DNA of 37,427 nucleotides from Azolla pinnata (lineage: Eukaryota > Streptophyta > Polypodiopsida > Salviniales > Salviniaceae): NCBI GenBank assembly GCA_037176905.1, contig JBBBWG010031331.1, positions 6,504 to 43,930 of the forward strand. The letters run 5' to 3'. The notes under the pieces were generated by a model. The model was not told where the DNA came from, did not search any database, and saw only the letters and a list, made by a program, of their open reading frames with translations. The stretch's first letter is position 1, and each line of letters starts with the position of its first letter. The position numbers were made by a program, and so were the translations under genes. This document shows positions 22,670 to 32,359 of this stretch, piece by piece.

Positions 22670-22744
22670 AAGAAGAAGAAGAAGAAGAAGAAGAAGAAGA
22701 AGAAAGAGAAAGAAGAAGAAGAAGAAGAAGAAGAAGAAGAAGAA
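22670..22744. repeat. GAA trinucleotide microsatellite
   Basis: About 24 GAA units with one AGAGAAAG interruption lie 55-130 bases before the DUF1997 start codon. The tract is pure purine on the plus strand and probably falls in the promoter or 5' UTR of that gene. Confidence 0.93.
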
Positions 22745-22798
22745 TTTGTACACATTTGGATAAGGAAAACCAGGAGTCGATCGCAAAGCGTGGAGGCT

Positions 22799-25700
22799 AT
22801 GGCTTCTCCTCTCCACGGCGCTGCCGCTGCCGCTGCCGCTGCCGTTGCCGCTGCTTCCTCCTCCTCTGCAACCTTTCTCATCCCGCCTCCTTCCCGTTAC
22901 GCAGGTATTCTTCATCTCCCCCCTTGCAATCTTCTTTTCGTTTTGCTGTCTTTCCGTTTGTCAACATCTTCGATCGCGGCCTTGGTCGTCTCCCTCTTCT
23001 TCTTCGTTCACATCATCATCGTCCGCGTCCTCGTCCTCTTCTGTTTTCCTCCGCATTCTTTTTCTTCTTTCGCGCATGGATTGCTCTCCTTCCATCTTTC
23101 TTCCTTTCGTCGTTTCTTGCTTCTCTTCCACATAGATTGTGGCTGTGCCATTCCTCTTTCTGTTCCTCTTGTTTGGTTCATGGCTCTGCCAAAAGATCTT
23201 CTTGTGTTTATGTGTGGTAAGGACTGCGCCAAAAGCGTAGAAATAGGCATAATCGGGTGCACCTGCTATATTTTATCCCATTTCTTGTAACTCTATTCCC
23301 ATGGCGTAGACGAAAATAAGAATGGACCAAGTTTGTTGGAAAGTGATGCTGTTCGTTTTAGTCTAAAGAAGTTTGAGATACGTTATCAGGTTTTCAAGAA
23401 GGGTGCTTGAAGATCCCAGAAGGCTAGAAAGAATCTAGGTGACTTGTAAAGTGAAAGTAAGGCATCTCAAAACATGAACCGTGAGCAGTAATGACAGGAT
23501 CTGCTTACAGACTAAAACAGGTCCGAAGTTAATTCATGAGCATTAAAGAAAGAGGCATTATATTTCACTGTCCTCCCAGCTCATCTATTTACCGGAGAAT
23601 TTATTTGATTGAAGGACATTCTGGTGAGCCAGAGGCATGGAGGAATATTCTGGTTTATTGCAGGGTTCTTGTAATAATTTGCCCTAAAAATAAATACGTG
23701 ATTGCACCTTAAAATGGTTGAGATTCTGAAGTAAAATTTGGATTTTCTAAGGAACTCTATTAGCATAGAAGACATTTCTTGAATTTTGAGATTTGGCTTC
23801 TTGGTGAATGTGAATGAAAAATTGGCCTCATAACATGAAATGCATATAGATCCTCTCCCCTAATTTCAGTCAAATGGGTTGACTTTTACCCATTTTCAGA
23901 CCCGTCCGAATGATAGAGGAATCTGAATGCTACCACAATTTTAGGAAAGAGAGTCTGTTACCAAAATTCTTTCCAATGGAAACTTGGAGCTTTTTCCTTT
24001 TCTGAACGATGTCGCCATTTGACATAGGGGAAAATTCTAAGAATCTTATGACTGATTTGTGATAACTAAGGGGAATGTGTAGAGCGTGGTCAATGAACAG
24101 GGGGAAATGCCTTCATTTCTTAAATAAGGGATTTCAATACCTTCCTGGAGTGATTGTAAAAGATTGATGTCTATCACAATGAGTAGTCTCTAGGAGCCAA
24201 TGGTACCTTCTATAAGGGCTACTTTATCATGATTGGCTACTTTCTCTGAATTGTAGAAATTACAGGAACTGATGGCTATGGCTGATCTAGCAGCTATGAC
24301 TGATGTGTTAACTCAGTTAAGTTTCTTTACTTGATTGCTAGAGACTACATCTAAAAGCCTCAGATATGCGCATTTGTGATATAATGTTGACTAATAAAGC
24401 ATAAAACAATTAGTATTTATGTGCTGCAGGAAATAGTAGAAACCGTATAAGGAAGATTCCAGTCATCAGTAGTCAGATTGACAAATTTGCAAGTTTTTCG
24501 TCTAGCCTAGGAACCGACTTACCGTTGCGTGAATATCCTCAGGTAATAGGTGTAATGTGTTCTTTGTTCTTGCATAGGCATGATTGAAATATTTGTTTAA
24601 TCTGTGGCAGTAACGCTATTTCACTCATGAATAGTTATTCATTGATTTAGGAATTTTGGGGGCTTCCAGAAAGGTATAAAAACACTAAGTTCCTTCATTA
24701 ATGCATAGGTTCCCTTTCAAACCTACATTCAAGACCGACAGAGGGTGTTTGAAGCTTTGTTTCCTGACAAAAAGCGATACAAGAGACTCAATGATGTAAG
24801 AGGATAATGTGCCAAATTTTACATTTTCCTGTTAAATGTGTATCGAGAATAATCTTGTTGAGCCACTCTTCATGTAGACAGAGTGGTGTATTTACATGCT
24901 TCCTCTGGACTTTCTGTTTCTGTCCGTAAATCCTGTTGTGGATATGCAAATAAGGGTGCAACCTTCGACTGCACAACATGCGATAGCTGTTCCAAAAGAT
25001 GTCGACAAGGTTCTTACCTTGGAAGCAGTAGGTGGAAACTTTGGTGAATCTGTGTTGAGTATGGCATCGTGATCATAGGAAGGTTGTGTGCTTGGAAGTT
25101 TTTTAAACCTGAACTCGTGTTTTTGCAGACACGATGGGAGTTGCGTGGTCTGGACTACATTGTAAAGCCATCTGACTTTGTGTTAAGTATAAATGGACTA
25201 CTATATTCAGAAAAACGAGGAATGTCATCACGGTTGAAAGGGCATCTGAAATTCAGTGTCAAGTTTGCCATCCCACCTTCGATGGCAATGATACCACAGG
25301 AGGTCTTTAGAAGTGTTGGAGAAGCGGTATGTATATCTCTTAAGATTCGGCCTAAACATATATTATCTCTATTCAAGGCTGGCTTTGTCAGGAAGCATGT
25401 GTTGCTGTCTTTAGTCCTTCCATAGTCCTATAAATTTTCTCTGTAGCTTTCTGCTTCATGAACCAACCTTGATCCAGGTATTAATCTTCAAAATCCGGTG
25501 ATGTGAATAACGAGTAGTACCCACCCTTACCGTCCAGTATCCTGCCATGCTCATTCAAGTCTTTTAATTTTGACAGCAAGCTAAGCAGTTGTTTGTCCTT
25601 GCATAAAGTTGATGTGGAGTTATGCATTTCTCGTTACATGGATGTTTTGCATTTAATAATTCATGTAACCCAATTTGTTTTGAGGATACACTCTATTCTG

Positions 25701-26222
25701 CAGACTATAATCTGGAACCTATATTGGACAAAATTGTGTATAGCATCTGCAGTTTTGTGCCACATCAAAAGGTAGAAAACAATTAACTGTATACTTAGCA
25801 TAGGTGATCAAGAACCCATGTACATGTAAATCATTGTTTTCAGAATGTATTTGTACTCACCTATTTGTTCTTCTGGATGGCTTGTACCACAATTTTTGGG
25901 GATCATAAACATTTCGTGCACATTAGCATTAAACATACGATGGTTCAAAGTGGAAGCTTTTTTGCTTTCCTTTTCTGTTCAGATGTATCATAGGTGCATT
26001 ATTTTGTATGTAAAATATTTATGATTTTAAGTCGATATGTAAGCAATCATTCATGCGGTAATAGTGCTTCATAGTCAGGTATAACCTTGTGTTCAGGTTT
26101 TGAATCAGTTGCTGGAAGCGATGAAAGAGAAGGTCAACAACAAGCTTCTTGAAGATTATAGAGCCTATGCAAGAGAGTATTCTACGAATTTGAGTAACAG
26201 TGTGGTGCCATCAGCTACATGA
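22799..26222 (+). CDS. DUF1997-family protein, probably plastid-targeted, six exons
   Basis: Exons: 22799-22904, 24430-24542, 24709-24795, 24878-25027, 25129-25326, 26097-26222; GT-AG sites and phases agree, giving 780 nt (259 aa), ending TGA at 26220-26222. The N-terminus (MASPLHG, a run of about nine Ala, then Ser-rich and basic sequence) looks like a chloroplast transit peptide. The body matches the DUF1997 family of plants and cyanobacteria: FEALFPDKKRYKRLND, WCIYMLPLDFLFLSVNPVVDMQIRV, VDKVLTLEATRWELRGLDY, FVLSINGLLYSEKRGMSSRLKGHLKFSVKF, IPQEVFRSVGEAV, LNQLLEAMKEKVNNKLLEDY. The biochemical role of this family is not established to my knowledge. Targeting is an inference from composition. 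The start at 22799 is the first in-frame ATG. Confidence 0.88.
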
Positions 26223-26783
26223 ATAGATTCGATCATATGCGAAAGGGCGGCTATGTCAAGTTCTTCTTTGTAAAAGTATCGTGTGATCATATTGACAAGT
26301 ATTTATGCCTATGTAAAGGGGTTCCTACCTGTCTAGGCATCAAGAAGTGTTAATGGGCGGTTACTCCAAGCTCTTTTCTCTTTGTAAAGTTTATCATTTG
26401 ATTATGTTGATGAGTAATTATGCCCACATAAGGGTTTCTCTGTGAAGAAATCCATGGTTTCAGTAATGGGTATGTAAAAGTGGACCAAAAGTGGACAAAT
26501 GTTAATTCGTCTCAAGAGTCCATTCTTGACTCTGTAAATTGTCAAATGTATTCCATTTTGTTGTAATATTCTTTTCCGACTACACGAGATTCTTATAGAC
26601 AGCCATTGAATGACGTCTACAGTTTTTTGGCTTCTTATTACAGTGCTGTAATTTCGATTATTAAGAGTCCTTCCAGTTACGGATCGTTTGTTGGATCTAG
26701 TGCTCTCGGAGTGCCGAGAGAAATGTTCCAACAGATGAATCGTTGATTCTGTGGTATTTTCCTTAAAGGCTTCATATTTGCAG
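26223..26783 (+). other. 3' UTR region of the DUF1997 gene with a 110-bp imperfect tandem duplication
   Basis: The segments beginning GGGCGGCTATGTCAAG (about 26245) and GGGCGGTTACTCCAAG (about 26355) are about 110 bases apart. They share a series of words (TCTTTGTAAA, ATCAT.TTGA, TTATGCC, TAAGGG/TAAAGGGG). The second copy is followed by unrelated sequence. No coding potential is apparent. Confidence 0.65.
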
Positions 26784-27217
26784 TTCCATTTAAACCAGCG
26801 GAAATTTGGATTGAAAGTAGCCGAAAGAGAGTCATGGGATCATGTGTACAAGGTATGGACTCTTCTCTTTTTTATCGATTGAAATTGTTATCAGGGGATA
26901 AACAAACATGGAATCCTGTTTGTGGCAGGAAACATTGGGCATCTGGGTCAAACCTATATCGTGGATCGCAACGGTTCAACCGGACAAGGTAATCACTAAA
27001 CTAAGAGGAGCTATGAAACAATGTCTGTCCATTACTTAATTGAGAGGAGGCGGCATTGGTTAATACTTTCAAAATACACATATATGGGTTTTCAGTCATG
27101 GATGGCCGTTCTTTTTGTATGTGTATCTAGGACATGGGGAAGAGAGTGGTTCCTCTTAAAGGATGCATCTGGCAGAATGAAGAGGCATGTCATGTCACAG
27201 CGCAATTAACGGCATGA
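26784..27217 (+). CDS. Orphan exon-like segments (three), gene not identified
   Basis: Three segments with good splice signals join in one frame without stops: 26784-26852 (FHLNQRKFGLKVAERESW...), 26929-26988 (ETLGIWVKPISWIATVQPDK) and 27131-27217 (DMGKRVVPLKGCIWQNEEAC..., stop TGA at 27215-27217). All junctions are phase 0 (TTTGCAG acceptor, AAG|GTATGG donor, GGCAG acceptor, AAG|GTAATC donor, ATCTAG acceptor). That would give 71 codons plus an unknown first exon. I found no initiating exon between 26223 and 26783. I recognise no family. They could be the end of a small separate gene, alternative 3' exons of the DUF1997 transcript, or chance. Confidence 0.35.
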
Positions 27218-27561
27218 TGAGGGCAGGTGATCGGCTTGACAATTACACTTAGTTTTTTGTTTTTTATAATGCCATGAACGCTTGCCTGGGATCGCGGTGC
27301 ACCAGAAAAGCTAGTCAACTGTGGTGTTTTCAATTGATTATGTGTTCTGATCTGCAGTCAAGAAGGAATAATTCCGCCGAGAAGAACGGGAGTTGGGAGA
27401 GACATGGGGGGGCACTTCATGTCCTCATTCCCGAGGCCAAAATATACTAAGAGAACCAATTGTGAAGTTGGGGGGGGCGGCGTGCGGATGAAGAACGAAG
27501 TCAGCAGCAGAACAAGCGCAGCAGAAAAATCGAGAGGATCAAATCTATCCGGAAGCAGGAA

Positions 27562-27582
27562 AGAGAGAGAGAGAGAGAGAGC
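27562..27582 (+). repeat. AG dinucleotide microsatellite
   Basis: About ten AG units lie upstream of the lipid transfer protein gene, probably in its promoter or 5' UTR. Confidence 0.8.
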
Positions 27583-27649
27583 AAGAGAGGAGCAAAAAAA
27601 CAAAAACAGCAGCTTTGATATAGGCTATAGTCTAGCTCTCGGGGATCAT

Positions 27650-27672
27650 CAATCGATCGATCGATCGATCGA
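27650..27672 (+). repeat. ATCG tetranucleotide microsatellite in the LTPG 5' leader
   Basis: About five ATCG units end 24 bases before the LTPG start codon. The same self-complementary unit occurs again in the gene's intron at about 28187-28210. Confidence 0.88.
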
Positions 27673-27695
27673 GTGTTTCGGAGTCGCCTGAGACG

Positions 27696-29116
27696 ATGAG
27701 AGGTGCAATGTGGTGGAAGCAGGTGTGGGTGATGATGGTGATGGCGGTGGTGGTGATGGCGAGGAATGCTGGGGCATTGAGCTTGGCATGTCAATCGGGC
27801 TTGGTGACATTGGTGCCATGCATGGCCTATCTGCAGGGTGATGGCAGTGGCTCACCCAGCGTCCGCTGTTGCGGCTCCCTCTCGTCTCTGCTCTCGTCTC
27901 AGCCCACCTGCTTCTGCGAGCTGCTCGACCAAGCCGGCGGCGGTGGCAATGACAATGGCATCAACTCCACCACCGCGCTGCAGGCCTTCTCCGCTTGCGC
28001 CATCTCCCTGCCCTCCGACATCCAGGCTTGCATCGCCGCCACATCTGGAGGAACACCACCAGGTATGGGGCCCCCGCCGATATTCTAGACACACAACTCT
28101 TGCTATCTAACGTATCCGCTCTAATATAATGCCCGCGTTGTAACGTAATATGCCCGTCTTTTTAGGGTGTTCTATTAGAGGGAGGTGATCGATCGATCGA
28201 TCGATCGATCCCCCCCAGCGAGGGCGTTGTTATAGAGAGGAGTAGAGTACATACCAGGAAAATTAAACAGATAAAAAAGAAAGAAATGTATAGAAAGTTA
28301 AAGAAAGGGCGTTATATTAGGAGGGCGTTTACATGTAACAAACACCCTTCCAATTCACCGCGTTCTAATTGAGAGGGCGCTCTATTAGAGCGGAAATGTT
28401 ACTACCTCCATTAGTTTGAAACACTCTTTTTTACCCTTTTTTTTCTTTAATGCTACTGTGGGTCACCCAACATTAGCCTTTGGAACGCCGTGCTCGAAAA
28501 AACATGGCCCAATAGACGTGCTTCGGTTCGAGCTCGAATCGAGAACTCGAGAGCGAATAATGGCCCAGAGTTTGGTTTCAGAGGATCGAACAAGTCTGAA
28601 CAAGCCCCCATGGGTCTCAGAATTGAGCTCTTTGTGGAAACAGCATTTATATGCCCAAAAACCCAGATCCTATGTCACTGTAATCTATGCCTGGCGGCCA
28701 AGAGCGGGATCTTCAAGGATGCTTGTAGGACTTTGTCGTGATCGTCTATCGATAACCTACATTGATGTATATCTGTGTCTGGTATACAATTTGCAGGCTC
28801 TCCACCACCACCAGCTCCAGCAAGAACACCAGCCAAAGCCGCTCCACCGCCTGCGGCCAATGCCACCCCGACATCTACAGCTCCAACAGCTTCCACAACG
28901 GCGCAAGCACCTTCTTCTACAAGTAGCCCATCATCATCATCATCATCATCATCATCGCTGTCATCGTCATCGTCATCGTCGCAGTCATCATCATCATCAT
29001 CATCATCTAGTAACCAGAAGGCTGGAGGAGGAAGTCGGGGCTCCTCGTCCCCGCCCCGCCCGACGGTAGTCCCTTGTATCCTTCTCATACCAATGGCCTT
29101 CCTCCTCCTCTTCTAG
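27696..29116 (+). CDS. GPI-anchored non-specific lipid transfer protein (LTPG type), two exons
   Basis: Exon 1 is 27696-28062 and exon 2 is 28797-29116; joining in phase 1 gives 687 nt (228 aa) with TAG at 29114-29116. Residues 1-27 form a signal peptide (WVMMVMAVVVMA core). The eight-cysteine motif is complete: C32, C42, C58-C59, C72-x-C74, C101 and C112, as in the plant LTP/2S-albumin fold that binds lipids in a helical cage. A Pro/Ala/Thr/Ser-rich linker in exon 2 contains Ser runs and is a likely O-glycosylation site; NST at 90-92 is an N-glycosylation sequon. The protein ends in a hydrophobic tail (PCILLIPMAFLLLF) preceded by small residues, the pattern of a GPI signal. It should sit on the outer plasma membrane or cell wall and help deliver cuticular or other apoplastic lipids. 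A second ATG at 27708 is a possible alternative start. Confidence 0.92.
28115..28394. mobile_element. MITE-like hairpin in the LTPG intron
   Basis: The terminal words TCCGCTCTAAT (28115-28125) and ATTAGAGCGGA (28384-28394) are perfect 11-base inverted repeats. Longer subterminal similarity is visible (TAATGCCC and GAGGGCG words facing each other, TCTATTAGAG repeated). The 280-bp length, lack of coding capacity and intronic position suit a miniature inverted-repeat element. A clear target-site duplication is not visible, so the superfamily is undetermined. Confidence 0.6.
28187..28210 (+). repeat. GATC tetranucleotide microsatellite inside the MITE-like element
   Basis: Six GATC units follow GGAGGT and precede a run of C. 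The unit is self-complementary, so the tract can fold on itself. Confidence 0.88.
28928..29008 (+). repeat. TCA/TCG trinucleotide tract encoding poly-Ser in LTPG
   Basis: TCA and TCG codons run for about 27 codons with short interruptions (CTG, CAG). They extend the Ser-rich linker between the lipid-transfer domain and the GPI signal. Confidence 0.88.
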
Positions 29117-29605
29117 ATCGTTGTTCGTGTAACTCCAATATACGGAATAAGCCTCTCAAATCGGCCAACTGCTTCCAAAGTTACTGACTGTTAATTGTAT
29201 CCGAATGGAAATGGTAGTTAGTTACATGCTAGCAAATTAACTCGCCGATCAGAGGCCCATAATTTATGAACTGGTTTCTATCATGGTCTTCTTTTCCTTT
29301 CGCGGCAGGGCCTCGCAGAATGGGCTTCTTTTCTGGTGCATTCATTCCCTCACCACCACATGAACAAAAGGTCTTGTTTATTGATATCGACGCAACAATG
29401 TCCATGATAGAGATGAACATGGGACTTGGTGCTCGAGAACAGAGTGGGAGCCCAGCCACACACTTTGTGTTGAACATAAAGTATTGATGGATATTCACCC
29501 AAACAAATTGGCCGAAGGGCGTCTCTATATTGGTTGAAAAGTTTCAACAATCCGATGGGAAAGTCTAAACCTGATCACTCCTTAGTTGAATAGTGAGAGA
29601 TAGAT
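29117..29605. other. Intergenic region downstream of LTPG
   Basis: It holds the presumed LTPG 3' UTR and about 400 further bases with short overlapping open frames on both strands that I do not recognise. Nothing supports a gene here. Confidence 0.35.
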
Positions 29606-29637
29606 CAAACCCTAAACCCTAAACCCTAAACCCTAAA
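29606..29637 (+). repeat. Interstitial telomeric repeat (CCCTAAA)
   Basis: About four perfect CCCTAAA units, isolated from the block at 21-22 kb and without its duplicated flanking sequence. Confidence 0.9.
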
Positions 29638-29903
29638 GTCCATGCATGCGAAGAGAGCGAGATCACCTGGGCTTGATTTCAGGAGAAGAGAGCGGTTACC
29701 AATCCTCCGATGCCAATTTCTACCTTGATCGGCGAGATCCTCCCATCTGCACCCTTGTTTTCGGAGCCTTTCTCCTTGTTGGAGCTTCCTGCTTTGATGC
29801 CGATTTCCACTCGGTAATCTCCTGTGTCTCCTCCTTTCTTTCCTAAGCCTCTACTCGTTAGAGCATCATGCTCTTCAAAAAAAACTCTCTCCACTCACAC
29901 TAG

Positions 29904-30236
29904 TGTCATGGATGGATGGAGCAGTGCAGAGTAGAGCTAGAGAGAGATAAGAGAGAAATATAAGGTAGAAGGAACTTGGTATTTGATTCCATAATTAGCA
30001 TTGTTCAACTTGATTGGGATCAATGTGAACCCCTATATTCATACAAGTCTAGAAGTGTTGCACATGAGCAGGGTTCCATGTAGAAGCTCGTGCAGAAGCT
30101 TCTAGAAAGTTCACAAGCTCTCTGGGACATAAAAAAGAGTTATTAAATCTATATGTTATTATATCAATGGTTCTATGCTTGATCAATCGACTAGACAACT
30201 GATTACATGGGAAAGGTCGTGGTTCAAAGCCCATCC
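29904..30236 (+). mobile_element. Dispersed repeat, copy 2
   Basis: Plus-strand counterpart of 9587-9920. It starts TGTCATGGATGGATGG, has TTGATTGGGATCAATGTGAAC and CCCTATATTCATAC in the middle, and ends with GATCAATCGACTAGACAAC and GGTCGTGGTTCAAAGCCCATC, an A-box/B-box-like pair about 30 bases apart. Similarity to copy 1 runs through the whole length with substitutions and small indels, so neither copy is recent. Confidence 0.65.
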
Positions 30237-30377
30237 TAAGAGACTTTGACTCTATCCCACTTGTCTTCGATTTTAAAGCATGGACACGAAACAAAGCCGA
30301 GTTCATTCCCCTTATAATGATATACCGATACACCCTTTAAATAGGATGAGCTATATATAAGTCTTCTACAAGCTTGC

Positions 30378-30712
30378 GACATGTGTCATGCACTTACACG
30401 ATTATGCATATGAATACAAGCCTTGTAATGATAATCCTAGTTTGTGCATGGTGCTGTTCACTACATGTTCGACATTTAGGCATGCATGTTGTTCATATGT
30501 TTTCCATGGACTAGGGCCTATATAAGAATGCACCTCTTAACGAAGCAACTATCTCGGTTGAACGCCAGTCTTGGTCCCTGAACCTCTATTATGAAGTTGC
30601 TCTTGTACTTTTATTGTAAGATAGCTAAAACTTGTGCTCTATTGTTGTATCTTTTGTTATATATGTATATATAGACTATCTTTGCTTCATCTTTAACAGG
30701 GTCTTCATAACA
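30378..30712 (+). mobile_element. LTR-like segment (TG...CA) of a Copia-type element
   Basis: A stretch beginning TGTCATGCACTTACACG and ending CTTCATAACA has the layout of a plant LTR: a TATA-like CTATATAAGAATG at about 30520, T-rich sequence and a second TATATAT stretch after it. It lies just upstream of a Copia reverse-transcriptase fragment in the same orientation. No partner LTR or target-site duplication was found, so the limits are tentative. Confidence 0.35.
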
Positions 30713-30919
30713 GCTAGTTCTCTTGCCAACTAGAGAAGAACATGTAGTCACAACCACCTTTTGGCTGGGCTATACATTATTGTGCAATCATAATAACCTG
30801 CTAGCTCCTTTTCCTTTCGGAAGTCAAAAGAAGAAATGGAACTTGAAAAAGTAAGTCCATTGTACATAATCATTCATTTCCTTGTCCTCGGCGACTCGTT
30901 TGACTGAAGTGGATTTCAA

Positions 30920-31048
30920 GGCCATTTGGATAAGTGTAAGGGACGCTTAGTTGCAAAAGGGTGTTGGCAAGTGGAAGTAGTGGATTGTGAGGAAACCTTT
31001 GGTCACATGGCAAGGTATGCCTCTCTTCGACGAGGTCTTTTCTTATGA
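30920..31048 (+). pseudogene. Copia (Ty1-type) reverse transcriptase fragment
   Basis: A 42-codon open stretch contains KGRLVAKGCWQVEVVDCEETF followed by HMARYASLR. This matches the conserved opening of the Copia reverse transcriptase (K-x-RLVAKG-x-x-Q...D-x-x-ETF-x-P-x-AR-x-x-S-x-R). It ends at a TGA (31046-31048). The Pro expected after ETF is replaced, and the rest of the polyprotein is missing, so this is a dead fragment. Confidence 0.75.
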
Positions 31049-32339
31049 CAAATCACCAAAATACTTGAAATGATCGTATTACAAATCGATAACCTACTAA
31101 TTATAACGCTTCTTCCTTTTAAAACAGAGCAATTCCACAATGACCTCAAAACCACATTCAAAGTAACAAATCTATGACTTTCTCCACTATTTCTTAGGTA
31201 CAAGGGTTCACCAATCACACGGTATCTTCCTTAGCCAGCACAGGTGCCTCAAGTAACACATGTAGAGTTTATAACATGTCAAAGTAAAGGCCACTCTTAT
31301 GGCCCATGAATCCAAACGCAACGCTATCTTGTGAAGATAATTCTCCCATTTCTGCAGATAGCAAACATATGGGTTACTTAGTTCTCTTCTTCACTCAACC
31401 CATACCACACTAGACCTATCTTACAGTATTAATGTTCTTGACCAGTTCAAAGTGCTCCAAGACAAAAGTCGATGGCAAGCTGCTAATTGAGTTCCCAAGT
31501 GTTTGGTCTCTCTTAGTGGTTACTCAAACGCTAACTGAGCAACCGAGATTGATTCTACGCAGTCCACAACCCATGTTTGATTTCCTTCGGAAACAAAGAA
31601 GCAAAACTCAGCTTTTGCTCCATTGACGGGAGCGAAATATTGAGCTTATCTGGATGCAGTTGTGAACAGTTGCCGCTTTCCAAGGCATACAACCGATCAA
31701 CTTCTCGCTCAATGCAAGGTTAGATTGCTGTATTGGAGCTGAGAAAGTATATACTAGCCAGCCCCTTCTCTGGACACACCGTTGCTCGATTGAGGGGAAA
31801 TTGGGACATAACGTGTGATGGAATTCAGATGAATATTCGAAGTTGAGAAGTGTGAATCCAAATGGTCAGTTCGTTGATCAGGGGACAAATACAGGAATCT
31901 CTCGAGATGTGAACATACAAACACAACAAGCGCATCAGACATCAAATATCTAAAGTTCTTCTTTTTCTTTTCGCAAATGTATGTTTATATTACAACAACA
32001 TGACAGTAAAACAAACCTTGCTATCTAAACTACTTCAAAAGTAGCGATGTGGCAAGGGCAACTTTTTAAGGTGCTACAATACAAAACGACATAAATCTAA
32101 CTTACCTTGGGGTAAAATTCCTATAAAATATAATTGTGAAAACTATTAAATAAACTTTCTTCTTATCTTACATATATGTTGAGATACTCCGGAAAGCCCA
32201 TCAAATAAGAAAATATGCTGCAAGTTCCAAATATATCACATACCAAAGTACCTCAAATAATCAAACACAACCTTTAACGCTAGGGTTGGTAAAACTCTAT
32301 CACTTTAAATGAAAACCCATTGAAAAGGTGAGAAAACAT
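31049..32339. other. Region without recognisable genes
   Basis: About 1.3 kb of AT-rich DNA between the Copia fragment and the LINE. Short open frames (31432-31626 plus, 31754-31945 minus) do not resemble known proteins. Part may be further decayed retrotransposon. Confidence 0.35.
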
Positions 32340-32359
32340 TTCCAGTTAATGATCCCCAC

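Noticed and set aside
22637-22915. Minus-strand open frames with poly-Phe/Leu and poly-Ser/Ala
   Set aside because: They are translations of the GAA microsatellite and of the antisense of the DUF1997 first exon.
24650-24673. Possible extra 23-base exon in the DUF1997 gene (AG before GAATTTTGGGGG, donor AAAG|GTATAA)
   Set aside because: Including it would break the phase between exons 2 and 3, which otherwise join cleanly in phase 0.
28416-29069. 217-codon plus-strand open frame with a His-rich end, and an antisense Asp-rich frame
   Set aside because: They span the LTPG intron and the TCA/TCG repeat of exon 2 in the wrong frames; the LTPG frame has a domain, linker and GPI signal.
31432-31945. 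Short open frames on both strands between the Copia fragment and the LINE
   Set aside because: Under 65 codons, no motif, no splice partners; consistent with chance in AT-rich DNA.
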